A stretch of 64,000 nt of DNA from Mycolicibacterium sp. P1-18 (GTDB taxonomy: Bacteria > Actinomycetota > Actinomycetes > Mycobacteriales > Mycobacteriaceae), in assembly GCF_008329535.1 (NCBI RefSeq), contig NZ_NPKR01000003.1:310001-374000 (forward strand), in the 5' to 3' direction. A program made the translations under genes and the position numbers. Shown here piece by piece: positions 16,081-23,827 of the stretch. The notes under the pieces were generated by a model. That model was not told the origin of the DNA and searched no databases. It was given only the letters and a program-made list of their open reading frames with translations. Position 1 is the stretch's first letter; each line of letters begins with the position of its first letter.

Positions 16081-18738
16081 CTAAACCCCCGAGCGCGCCA
16101 TGTCCACGAATCGCGATAGGTGCAACTGGTGCGCCACGGTGACCGTCTTCGTCGGTCCCGCACGGTGTTTCGCGATGATGAGGTCGGCTTCACCGCCACG
16201 GGGATCGTCGCGCTCGAACGCATCGGGCCGGTGCAGCAGGATCACCATGTCCGCATCCTGCTCGATCGATCCCGACTCGCGGAGGTCGGAGAGCATCGGC
16301 TTCTTGTCGGTGCGCTGCTCCGGACCACGGTTCAGCTGGCTCATCGCCACCACCGGCACTTCGAGCTCCTTGGCCAGAAGCTTGATCTGCCTGGAGAATT
16401 CGGAGACTTCCTGCTGACGGGACTCGACCTTCTTGCCGGAGGTCATCAGCTGCAGGTAGTCGACCACGATCAGACGCAGGTCCGCCTTCTGGTGCAACCG
16501 CCGTGCCTTCGCGCGGATCTCCATCATCGTCAGGTTGGGCGAGTCGTCGATGTAGAGCGGCGCCTCGCTGATCTCGCTCATCCGTCGCGCCAGCCGCGTC
16601 CAGTCGTCATCGCTCATGCGGCCCGATCGCATGTCAGCGAGCTTGATCTTCGCCTCCGCCGACAGCAGGCGCATGACGATCTCGGACTTGCTCATTTCCA
16701 AGGAGAAGATGACGCTCGAGTGCCGGTGCTTGATCGAGCACGACCGTAGGAAGTCCAGCCCGAGCGTCGAGTTGTGCGTGGGAACCATCGATCGGCTGGC
16801 CAAGTACATGTGGGTCGAGTTGTCGACCTCCACACAACGCACGGGAACGCTCTCCACGCGACGCGCCCCGACGATGAATCTGGATCCGGAGCGAGCCAGG
16901 TTGACTGCGGCGCGACGCTCCTTGTGGAGCAACGACTTTCGGTGCAGACCGAAGACGTCGTCCTCGGTTGCGAATGTGAGCGTATATGCCACTGACGACG
17001 CTTCGCTGCGCCCCCTGACCCTCTTGGTCGACGTTTGGCAGCGATAGCCCAGGCTGACGACGAGCTCGGCGACATCGGCCGCAAGTCGGGGGTCGGTCAC
17101 GGAGAATTGCACGGACCCGCCGTTCGTAACGGTCCCGTCGGTGTCGAGCAGGCCTGCCAGTAGCGCCCGCCGCTGCGTCTCGGCTGAGCGCAGATACTCA
17201 ACCGGGATGTGCTTGTCGCCAAGCACACCAAGCGTCCGCAACCTGGCCTGCAGCGTGCCAACGGCGTCTCGGCACGACTGGCATAGTCGCATCCCGCTCG
17301 ACGAACCGCCGCACCGTGCGCACCGCGGCGCCGGCACGGCATCCGACATGAACCGCGCGCGTCCGCCACAACTGCGTCCACATGTCCTGACCTGGCTGGT
17401 TTGCGGCAGGAACTCGTTGCCGCAGACCACGCATCGGCGAACGGAAATGGCTGGCGCCTCGGGGAGGAGCAGTTGGTATCGATAGATGGCGGACGGAGAC
17501 TTACGGGCCACCAGCCCCTCCGACTCGATGCGCATGATGATCTCCGGATCAGCGCTCGTGATCTGCGCCGCGGCCGTCGTGCCGTCACCGAGCCACGCGC
17601 CCAACGTGTATGGCGGAACGAGTAATTCGCGCTCCGCGCCGCGAATCGGCGACGTATTCGCGACCGAGTGGTTCACGCGCTGGTCGACCGTCGGGCAGCG
17701 CAGCGTGTCCGCGATCTCGCGGGTGGTCCGCACAGCGGCGAACGTGCGTTGGTTCCTGTACCGGTTGTAGCCGACCGCTGCCGCCTGAGCCGACTTGCGA
17801 GATGCACGAGTGTCGGTCAACCACTGATGTTCCTCGTCGGCCACGATGACCGTGCCGTCGGAGAACTCGACTTCGTAGCACGGGCGCCCGACCATTACGT
17901 CGGTCGCCGCGACGACGCGTGTCGGCTCCCCGTCAGGTCCAATCAGCTCGTCGCCGACTGCAACCTCGCCCATCGTGGTCCAGCCGGAGGGCGTCGGCAG
18001 TGGCGTGTCCAACGCCAGGGCCTTCCCAACGCCAGGCCTCGCCGCCACCACGATCATCTGCCCGGCGTGCAGACCGTTGGTCACCTCGTCGAGTTCGGTG
18101 AAGCCCGTCGGCACACCGCGCGCGACGCCGCCCTGCGAGGCGATCGCGTCGATCTCGTCCATCGTCGGCTGCAGCAGATGCTCGAGGACCACGAAGTCCT
18201 CCGTCGTGCGCCGTTCGGTGACCTCGTAGATCTCGGCCTGGGCGCGGTCCACCACGTCGGCCACGTCCGCGCCGTCGGCGCCGGCATAGCCGTACTGCAC
18301 CACCCGCGTGCCGGCCTCCACGAGGCGACGCAGAAGCGACTTCTCCGCCACGATGCCCGCGTAGTACCCGGCGTTGGCCGCGGTCGGCACCGTGGAGATC
18401 AGGGTGTGCAGATACGGCGCCCCACCGATGCGCTTGAGCAGCCCGCGGCGGTCCAGTTCGGCGGAGACGGTGATGGCGTCGGCCGGCTCACCGCGACCGT
18501 AGAGATCCAGGATGGCGTCGTACACGCTCTGGTGGGCGGGGCGGTAGAAGTCGCCTGGGCGCAGCCGCTCCAGCACGTCGGCGATGGCGTCCTTGGACAG
18601 CAGCATCCCGCCGAGCACGGACTGCTCGGCGGCCATGTCCTGGGGAGGCTGGCGGCCGTACTCCTCGGCGGGCGGCCCGTCCTGCTCGGAGCGACCTCCG
18701 GAACCGCCCGGCCGGCCCAGATCGTCGACGACAGCCAC
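16081..18738 (-). CDS. dnaB: Replicative DNA helicase DnaB, intein-containing precursor
   Basis: 885-residue precursor; removing residues 240-656 leaves a 468-residue helicase, the usual size. N-extein: DnaB N-terminal helical domain (about 30-140), linker, then RecA core up to ARPGVGK. C-extein resumes with STLGLDF, completing Walker A, then LRLIVVDYLQLM (Walker B), VVAMSQLNRG and the late arginine-finger region GEADLIIAKHRAG. The hexamer unwinds DNA at the fork. Translation starts at GTG 18738 with GGGGGAGGTG eight bases upstream. It follows the ribosomal operon at a distance of 468 bp, and its stop lies right at the island repeat. Activity depends on intein removal, because the insertion splits the P-loop between Lys239 and Ser657. 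Confidence 0.97.
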   Translation of the reverse strand: MAVVDDLGRPGGSGGRSEQDGPPAEEYGRQPPQDMAAEQSVLGGMLLSKDAIADVLERLRPGDFYRPAHQSVYDAILDLYGRGEPADAITVSAELDRRGLLKRIGGAPYLHTLISTVPTAANAGYYAGIVAEKSLLRRLVEAGTRVVQYGYAGADGADVADVVDRAQAEIYEVTERRTTEDFVVLEHLLQPTMDEIDAIASQGGVARGVPTGFTELDEVTNGLHAGQMIVVAARPGVGKALALDTPLPTPSGWTTMGEVAVGDELIGPDGEPTRVVAATDVMVGRPCYEVEFSDGTVIVADEEHQWLTDTRASRKSAQAAAVGYNRYRNQRTFAAVRTTREIADTLRCPTVDQRVNHSVANTSPIRGAERELLVPPYTLGAWLGDGTTAAAQITSADPEIIMRIESEGLVARKSPSAIYRYQLLLPEAPAISVRRCVVCGNEFLPQTSQVRTCGRSCGGRARFMSDAVPAPRCARCGGSSSGMRLCQSCRDAVGTLQARLRTLGVLGDKHIPVEYLRSAETQRRALLAGLLDTDGTVTNGGSVQFSVTDPRLAADVAELVVSLGYRCQTSTKRVRGRSEASSVAYTLTFATEDDVFGLHRKSLLHKERRAAVNLARSGSRFIVGARRVESVPVRCVEVDNSTHMYLASRSMVPTHNSTLGLDFLRSCSIKHRHSSVIFSLEMSKSEIVMRLLSAEAKIKLADMRSGRMSDDDWTRLARRMSEISEAPLYIDDSPNLTMMEIRAKARRLHQKADLRLIVVDYLQLMTSGKKVESRQQEVSEFSRQIKLLAKELEVPVVAMSQLNRGPEQRTDKKPMLSDLRESGSIEQDADMVILLHRPDAFERDDPRGGEADLIIAKHRAGPTKTVTVAHQLHLSRFVDMARSGV
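16771..18021 (-). mobile_element. Class 3 intein with LAGLIDADG endonuclease, inside dnaB P-loop
   Basis: 417 residues (240-656 of the precursor). The first residue is Ala, not Cys/Ser, but the WCT triplet of class 3 inteins is intact: Trp306 in EEHQWLT (block B), Cys635 in VRCVEVDN (block F) and Thr654 in VPTHN (block G), ending His-Asn before Ser(+1). Two dodecapeptides, TLGAWLGDG (378-386) and LLAGLLDTDG (526-535), mark a homing endonuclease. Between them lie two CxxC-type clusters (Cys436/439/453/457 and Cys473/476/486/489) that look like zinc ribbons. By analogy with the mycobacterial DnaBi1 intein, splicing may respond to oxidation or zinc. Confidence 0.93.
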
Positions 18739-19151
18739 GAAGCGTCCACCTCCCCCTTCATGTCACATCAGTCTCGAACACGCATTCGATCGCCTCGCCG
18801 GCGAGACTAGACGTCCCCTCCGACAAGAACGCGACGGCTCACGGTAGAGACGTTGCTGGAATGGACGCAAACGGGTGCTGTGGATAGACCTGTGGACGCC
18901 GTGTGCATAGATGAGGTGAGCCATGTTGAGCCCTTGGGGACAACCTGTGCACAACTAACGGGTTTTAGCGCATCGCCGCAGATGGGGACGCTAGGGGCCG
19001 TGTGGGAACTTGTGGATTGCAATTGCCCCGGCGTGTCGTCCACGGTGGCCGTCCCGGGCGTGTTGGGTTGCACTTTCGGGCCCGAGAGGTTAACAGCTGG
19101 TTGGATTCGCTGGGTCGCGATTGGCCAGCGAAGTTCGCCAGCGCGCACAGC
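18739..19151. promoter_or_regulatory. dnaB upstream region with DnaA-box-like 9-mers
   Basis: A 413-bp non-coding stretch ahead of dnaB. Five 9-mers resemble the mycobacterial DnaA box (TTGTCCACA or TTATCCACA on the minus strand): TGTGGATAG 18879-18887, TGTGGACGC 18891-18899, TGTGCATAG 18902-18910, TGTGCACAA 18946-18954 and TGTGGATTG 19011-19019. Three fall within 32 bp in the same orientation. They could let DnaA regulate dnaB. None is a perfect box, so chance in a region rich in TGTG is possible. No other gene is seen here. Confidence 0.45.
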
Positions 19152-19192
19152 AACGCCCGGGTGAAGATCGATCAACCCTTCACCCGGGCGTT
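19152..19192 (-). terminator. Hairpin terminator of the rpsF-ssb-rpsR-rplI operon
   Basis: AACGCCCGGGTGAAG (19152-19166) pairs perfectly with CTTCACCCGGGCGTT (19178-19192) around an 11-base loop. It begins 14 bases past the rplI stop. There is no T-tract, which is normal for mycobacterial hairpin terminators. Confidence 0.85.
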
Positions 19193-19206
19193 TGACGTTG
19201 TTGCTG

Positions 19207-19659
19207 TTACTCGGCGACTACATTCACGGAAACGCCGACGTTGACCTCGGGGTGCAGACGCACCGCGACGGCATACGTGCCAGTGGCCTTGATGTGGGCC
19301 TTGGGCAGGTTGACGGTGCGCCGGTCGAGGTTCGGGCCGCCCGCCTTCTTGATCGCGCCGACGATGTCGCCAGTGGTCACGGAGCCGAACAGCTTGCCTG
19401 CACCGGCAGTGCGCACCGGCAACGAGACGGGGCCGAGCGCCTCGAGCTCGGCCTTGAGCTCCTGGGCGTGGTCCAGGTCGCGGACGGTCTTCGTCTCGCG
19501 CGCCCGGCGGATCTCCTCGGCCTGGCGCTCGGCGCCACGGGACGCCACGATCGCCATGCCGCGGGGCAGCAGGTAGTTGCGGCCGTAGCCATCCTTGACC
19601 TCGACGGCGTCGCCGGCCGAGCCCAGGTGGTCGACCTCTGCGGTCAGAATCAGTTTCAT
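19207..19659 (-). CDS. rplI: 50S ribosomal protein L9
   Basis: 150 residues, the full length of bacterial L9. The N-terminal RNA-binding domain shows the conserved [36 protein letters not shown] start; a long connecting helix (about 40-75, rich in Glu/Arg/Ala) leads to the C-terminal globular domain with [12 protein letters not shown] and [11 protein letters not shown]. Binds 23S rRNA domain V near the L1 stalk. Last gene of the rpsF-ssb-rpsR-rplI operon, 15 bp after rpsR, followed by a strong hairpin. Confidence 0.98.
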   Translation of the reverse strand: MKLILTAEVDHLGSAGDAVEVKDGYGRNYLLPRGMAIVASRGAERQAEEIRRARETKTVRDLDHAQELKAELEALGPVSLPVRTAGAGKLFGSVTTGDIVGAIKKAGGPNLDRRTVNLPKAHIKATGTYAVAVRLHPEVNVGVSVNVVAE

Positions 19660-19674
19660 GTCAGTTCCCTCGGC

Positions 19675-19941
19675 TTAACGCGACGTCGCGCTGAACGGCA
19701 GCAGGGCTACCTCGCGGGCGTTCTTGACGGCGATCGCAATGTCGCGCTGGTGCTGCACGCAGTTACCGGTGACCCGACGGGCACGGATCTTGCCGCGCTC
19801 GCTGATGTAGGTCCGCAGCAACGCGGTGTCCTTGTAATCGATGACCTGGTTCTTGCCCTTCTTCGAGCAGAACGAGCACTTCCGGGCCTTGACCGGCTTC
19901 TCAGGAGCCGGGCGCCTCTTCGTGGAGGAGGACTTCGCCAT
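19675..19941 (-). CDS. rpsR: 30S ribosomal protein S18 (Cys-bearing form)
   Basis: 88 residues, with the S18 core [26 protein letters not shown] and the terminal [20 protein letters not shown]. Cys22-x2-Cys25 and Cys61 are present, marking the zinc-binding C+ type; mycobacteria usually also encode a Cys-free paralogue elsewhere that replaces it under zinc starvation. The N terminus is Lys/Ser-rich and precedes CSFCSKKGK. Lies between ssb and rplI, as in most actinobacteria. Contacts S6 in the platform of the small subunit. Confidence 0.97.
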   Translation of the reverse strand: MAKSSSTKRRPAPEKPVKARKCSFCSKKGKNQVIDYKDTALLRTYISERGKIRARRVTGNCVQHQRDIAIAVKNAREVALLPFSATSR

Positions 19942-19976
19942 GTCTATCTCTTTCTCAGTACGTGGAAATCAGTTGA

Positions 19977-20507
19977 TCAGAAGGGAGGTTCTTCGTCGGC
20001 GCCGTTGAACGAACCGGACGCGGGAGCACTGCCCCACGGGTCGTCTCTCGGGCCATCGTTGGAACCTCCGCCGGAGGGGCGTGAGCCGCCACCGCCGCCA
20101 CCACCACCGAAGCCGCCACCACCGCCGCCTCCGCCGCTGCGGCTGGCCTTGTTGACCTTCGCCGTCGCGTACTTCAAGGACGGACCGATCTCGTCGACCT
20201 CGAGCTCGACGACGGTGCGCTTCTCACCCTCGCGAGTCTCGTACGAGCGCTGCTTGAGGCGACCGGTCACGATCACCCGCGAACCGCGGGTGAGGCTCTC
20301 GGCCACGTTCTCGGCGGCCTCGCGCCAGATGCTGCACCGCATGAAGAGCGGATCGCCGTCTTTCCACTCATTGGTCTGACGGTCCATCATCCGAGGCGTG
20401 GACGCCACCGTGAAGTTGGCGACGGCGGCCCCGGACGGCGTGAACCGCAGCTCGGGATCGGCGGTCAGGTTTCCGACGATGGTGAGGTTGGTGTCACCAG
20501 CAGCCAC
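19977..20507 (-). CDS. ssb: Single-stranded DNA-binding protein
   Basis: 176 residues. The N-terminal OB fold (about 1-115) includes [31 protein letters not shown] and a [16 protein letters not shown] strand. A glycine-rich flexible linker (about 125-150) leads to the acidic tip DEEPPF that recruits replication and repair enzymes. Forms a tetramer on single-stranded DNA. Lies between rpsF and rpsR in the standard order and is expected to be co-transcribed with them from the rpsF promoter. Confidence 0.97.
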   Translation of the reverse strand: MAAGDTNLTIVGNLTADPELRFTPSGAAVANFTVASTPRMMDRQTNEWKDGDPLFMRCSIWREAAENVAESLTRGSRVIVTGRLKQRSYETREGEKRTVVELEVDEIGPSLKYATAKVNKASRSGGGGGGGGFGGGGGGGGSRPSGGGSNDGPRDDPWGSAPASGSFNGADEEPPF

Positions 20508-20588
20508 GAGGTTCCTCCTGAGATTCGGTGATGATTCGCTTAGGAGCGCAGCCTACGGACGCGCCCCGACGTGCACGGGCTTTGAGGC

Positions 20589-20879
20589 CTAGTGCTTGTC
20601 GGTCCGCATCACCTTGGTCCGCAGGACGGACTCGTTGAGGCTGAGCTGGCGATCCAGCTCGGACACCGTGGCCGGCTCGGCCTTGACGTCGATGACGGCG
20701 TAGATGCCCTCGGGGTGCTTGAGGATCTCGTACGCCATGCGGCGCCGGCCCCAGATGTCGATCTTCTCGACCGATCCGCCGTCTTTGCGGATGACGTTGA
20801 GGAACGTCTCCAGCGACGGGGCTACGGTTCGCTCGTCGAGCGTGGGGTCGAGGATGACCATGATTTCGTATGGACGCAT
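20589..20879 (-). CDS. rpsF: 30S ribosomal protein S6
   Basis: 96 residues. Begins [21 protein letters not shown], with the central [25 protein letters not shown] typical of S6, and ends with [11 protein letters not shown]. No glutamate tail. First gene of the ribosomal operon: a strong ribosome site AGGAGGTGAT lies about eleven bases before ATG 20879. Pairs with S18 in the small-subunit platform. Divergent from the MPT63-like gene across a 191-bp region that must hold both promoters. Confidence 0.97.
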   Translation of the reverse strand: MRPYEIMVILDPTLDERTVAPSLETFLNVIRKDGGSVEKIDIWGRRRMAYEILKHPEGIYAVIDVKAEPATVSELDRQLSLNESVLRTKVMRTDKH

Positions 20880-21070
20880 GTGGAACCCATCACCTCCTAT
20901 GGTCGTGTGCGGCCACGGCTTGTCCGTGGCAGGAGGGTCGCCTGCGTCGGCAACTCGTCGAGGTTACAGCAGAACCGCCTGAGCTGCGAAATCGCGCTCG
21001 TGTTTTGGGCGAACCGCCCCGGGTATCGGCCGCTGCACAGACAACCGTCAACGTAGAGGGGACCGTCACC

Positions 21071-21739
21071 GTGAACGCCAAGACTCGCATCGCAGGATCC
21101 ATCGCGGCAGCCGCATTGTTCGCCGCCGCCGCCGTCGCACCGGCCTGGGCCATCGACGACATCAAGCCGTTCGGCCAGCAGGAAACCGTGCGAGACGCGG
21201 TCGGCACGGAGATCGGCTACACCGTCCGGGACCTCTCGCCCAGCGCCGACGTCATCCCCTTCCCGGTCGCCGGGCGGCTGTACGAGGCAATGGTGACGGC
21301 CAACGCGGTGCAGGGCGCCGTGACACCGGTGATCCCGTTCTTCAACGCCCGCAGCGAGGACGGGTCGAACTACCGCGTGCTCGCAAATGTCTTCACGCCG
21401 CAGGGGCTCAGCGGTGCGCCGCTGCCGCCGGGCGGAAGCTCGACGGGAAAGCTGTACTTCGACGTCGTCGGCCCGGTGCCCAACAGCGTGGTCTACAACA
21501 ACGGCACCCACGACGTGCTCGGCTGGGTCGACACCGGCGGCGCGCCGGCTACCGGTGGTGGGACCGGCGCGGCGGAGATCGGCGGCGGGGCGGAGTCCCG
21601 CGGCGTGACCGGGTCGACGGGACCGAACTTCACCGGGCCGAGCACCACCGCCGGCGACCAGAACGGTGCGGGTGGCGGCGGTGGCCAGAGCGCCGCCGGG
21701 GGTGAGGTCGAAGGCGGGGGCGGCTCCGGGGTCGGGTAG
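21071..21739 (+). CDS. MPT63/MPB63-like secreted immunogenic protein (DUF1942)
   Basis: 222 residues. An Ala-rich signal peptide ends at AWA (residue 27). The mature part (about 28-150) follows MPT63 closely: DAVGTEIGYTVRDLSPS, VIPFPVAGRLYEA, TANAVQGAVTPVIPFFNAR, STGKLYFDVVGP and NNGTHDVLGWV, an immunoglobulin-like beta sandwich. A Gly/Ser/Thr-rich tail of about 70 residues follows, absent from MPT63 itself. GTG 21071 has GAGGGGA upstream. Secreted; function unknown. It stands divergently from rpsF and ends one base before the converging SRPBCC gene. Confidence 0.88.
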   Translation: MNAKTRIAGSIAAAALFAAAAVAPAWAIDDIKPFGQQETVRDAVGTEIGYTVRDLSPSADVIPFPVAGRLYEAMVTANAVQGAVTPVIPFFNARSEDGSNYRVLANVFTPQGLSGAPLPPGGSSTGKLYFDVVGPVPNSVVYNNGTHDVLGWVDTGGAPATGGGTGAAEIGGGAESRGVTGSTGPNFTGPSTTAGDQNGAGGGGGQSAAGGEVEGGGGSGVG

Positions 21740-21740
21740 G

Positions 21741-22205
21741 TCAGCCGCCCTCGGCGGTCCGCTTGATCGCCGCCAGGGTCACGGGGATGCCCGACTTGGC
21801 GGCCTTCGTGCGGATCTCGACCTGCTCGTCGGCCTTGTCGCCAAAACGTCCGCGGAAGCCTTCGATGCCCGCGGGCTCGAACGACCAGGACTCGGTGAGA
21901 CGCGTTCCGCCGTCGGCCGGTTCGAGGCTGAAGCCCCACCGCACCCAGCCGTCGTTGACCACCCAGGCGAACTCGCGGCCCGGGTCCGCGGCCACGACCC
22001 GGCTGCGGGTCTCCCACGTGCGCTTGCCGTCGTCGTTGCGCCCGGTGAAGTACGAGCCGACGGTCGGACCGCCACCCTCGTCCCACCAGCACGCCCGGCA
22101 CTGCGGGCTCCACTCGCCGATGCGGGTGACGTCGGACACCAACGCGTACAGGGCGTCGGCGTCGGCGTTCACCACCACCGAATCACTGAACTGAAGATCG
22201 CTCAT
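21741..22205 (-). CDS. SRPBCC-family (polyketide cyclase-like) protein
   Basis: 154 residues starting at ATG 22205, which overlaps the upstream mannosyltransferase stop (ATGA); the longer frame to 22391 is a shadow. The sequence reads as a helix-grip START/Bet v1-like fold: VVVNADADALYALVSDVTRIGEWSP, TWETRSRVV, FAWVVNDGWVRWGFSLEP, TRLTESWSFEP. Such proteins bind hydrophobic ligands, often lipids. Contains two Cys in QCRACWW. Ligand unknown. Coupling to a membrane glycosyltransferase suggests a part in cell-envelope lipid handling, but this is inference only. Confidence 0.8.
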   Translation of the reverse strand: MSDLQFSDSVVVNADADALYALVSDVTRIGEWSPQCRACWWDEGGGPTVGSYFTGRNDDGKRTWETRSRVVAADPGREFAWVVNDGWVRWGFSLEPADGGTRLTESWSFEPAGIEGFRGRFGDKADEQVEIRTKAAKSGIPVTLAAIKRTAEGG

Positions 22206-23827
22206 GCCAGCGTCAACTCCTTCTCGGGTTCTACTGTCGGCGCGGGCGGCCGTGGCCGCAGCCGCGAGGGCAACCAGGTGGTCGGGGCGTCCGGAGCGTG
22301 TTCGAAGATCCCGCCGGACGGGTCGTCCACGCCGTCGCGCCGCACCACGTCGAGCTCCGGACGGTAGATCTGTCGAATCACCAAGGCGCACAGGGCGACC
22401 ACGGCGATGTCACGCAGCAGCACCGTGGTGGTGAACCACTCCTGGGGCAGGCCCATCTTGGCCTCGCCGAACAGGTACAACATGCGCGGCACCCACACCA
22501 GCGCGTCGATCGTCATCCACGCCAACAGAATTCGGCGATGCGGCAGGGCGAGCACCGCCAGCGGCACCAGCCACAGCGAGTACTGCGGACTCCACACCTT
22601 GTTGGTCAGCAGGAACGCCGCCACCACCAGGAAGGCCAACTGCGCCAATCGGGGACGACGCTGCGCCGTCAACCCGACGTAGCCGATGCCGCACAGGCAC
22701 GCGACGAACAGCACCGCCGTCACCGCGTTGGTCACCGACGGCGGCTCCCAGAAGCCGAGGTTCGAGTCGAAGCCGCGCCACCCCGTGAACGACTTCACGA
22801 CGTTGTAGATCGAATCCATGTCGTCACCGCGCCGGGTGTTGAGCCGGAAGAACTCCGACCACCCACGCGGGAACAGCACCATGATCGGCAGGTTGACCAC
22901 CAGCCACGTCACCACGGCGACGCCGGCGGTCTTGCCGACCTCGCGCATGCGCCCGGTGCGCAACCCGAGGATCACCAACGGCACGATCAGCAGCAGCGGA
23001 TAGAGCTTGAGCGCGACCCCGATGCCGATCAGGGCGCCCGCCACGGCCGGCCGGCGACGCGACCACGCCAGCATCGCCCCCGCCGCACACGCCGTCGCGA
23101 GGGCGTCGAAGTTGGTGAAGATCTGGAAGATCACCAGCGGCGACCCCGCGACCAGCGCCGCGTCCCAGATCCGGCGCCCGGCCAATCGCGTCGTCGCCCA
23201 GATCGTCGCCAACCACGCCAGCGCGAGCCCGAACGCCGAGATGTTGAAGAACATCACCACCTCGGCCACCACCGGGATCGACACCAGCTTCGTCAGCGCC
23301 GTGTACGTCTTCGCCAGCGCCATCGACACGTACTGGTACAGCCCCGTCAGCACCGGATACTCCATGTACCGCACGGCGGGCGTGCCGTCGTACTGCGTCT
23401 GCTGCGCGCCGGTGGCGTCCTTCTCCGTCCACGACGACTTGTACGGAAACTTGCCCTGGCTCAACAACTCCGCGGTGTACAGCGGCACGGTGTCGGAGTA
23501 GCAGAGCTCGTAGTAGGCCCGCTGGTTCTCCCAGATGGCCACCCGCTGGTCGGCGGTGCCGGTGCGCGTCGACTGCAGGCACGCGGCCTTCGTCGAGTAG
23601 CCCAACGCCAGGAACAGCAGCGCGATGATCAGCATGACCCGCAGCGGGGTCATGAAGCGGGCCCGGCCGATCAGCGCGTGCTTGCCGACCGGCCCGCCGA
23701 CGGTGCCCGAAAGCGCCGCACCGATCGTGTCGGTCCGGCTCGGAAGGTCGCGGTCGTCGTCGCTGCGCAGATCGTCTGCCAGTGGAGCTGGGGACACCGC
23801 CGACCGGTCGGGGTCGAGGCCCGTCAC
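22202..23827 (-). CDS. GT87-type polyprenol-phosphate-mannose-dependent mannosyltransferase
   Basis: 541 residues with about ten membrane segments after a 60-residue polar N terminus. The family (GT-C fold, DUF2029/GT87) adds mannose from polyprenol-phosphate-mannose to lipoglycans or arabinomannan outside the membrane. Visible features: an extracytoplasmic loop after the first helix with RYMEYPVLTGLYQY, FTNFDALATACAAG, and KLYPLLLIVPLVI. Starts at GTG 23827, overlapping the ponA1 stop (GTGA). In order this corresponds to Rv0051 of M. tuberculosis. Coupled with a peptidoglycan synthase gene, so both likely serve envelope building. Confidence 0.87.
   Translation of the reverse strand: MTGLDPDRSAVSPAPLADDLRSDDDRDLPSRTDTIGAALSGTVGGPVGKHALIGRARFMTPLRVMLIIALLFLALGYSTKAACLQSTRTGTADQRVAIWENQRAYYELCYSDTVPLYTAELLSQGKFPYKSSWTEKDATGAQQTQYDGTPAVRYMEYPVLTGLYQYVSMALAKTYTALTKLVSIPVVAEVVMFFNISAFGLALAWLATIWATTRLAGRRIWDAALVAGSPLVIFQIFTNFDALATACAAGAMLAWSRRRPAVAGALIGIGVALKLYPLLLIVPLVILGLRTGRMREVGKTAGVAVVTWLVVNLPIMVLFPRGWSEFFRLNTRRGDDMDSIYNVVKSFTGWRGFDSNLGFWEPPSVTNAVTAVLFVACLCGIGYVGLTAQRRPRLAQLAFLVVAAFLLTNKVWSPQYSLWLVPLAVLALPHRRILLAWMTIDALVWVPRMLYLFGEAKMGLPQEWFTTTVLLRDIAVVALCALVIRQIYRPELDVVRRDGVDDPSGGIFEHAPDAPTTWLPSRLRPRPPAPTVEPEKELTLA

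Noticed and set aside
18739..19206. Possible small gene between dnaB and rplI
   Set aside because: Frames on both strands lack ribosome sites and protein-like composition; the region holds a terminator and DnaA-box-like words instead.
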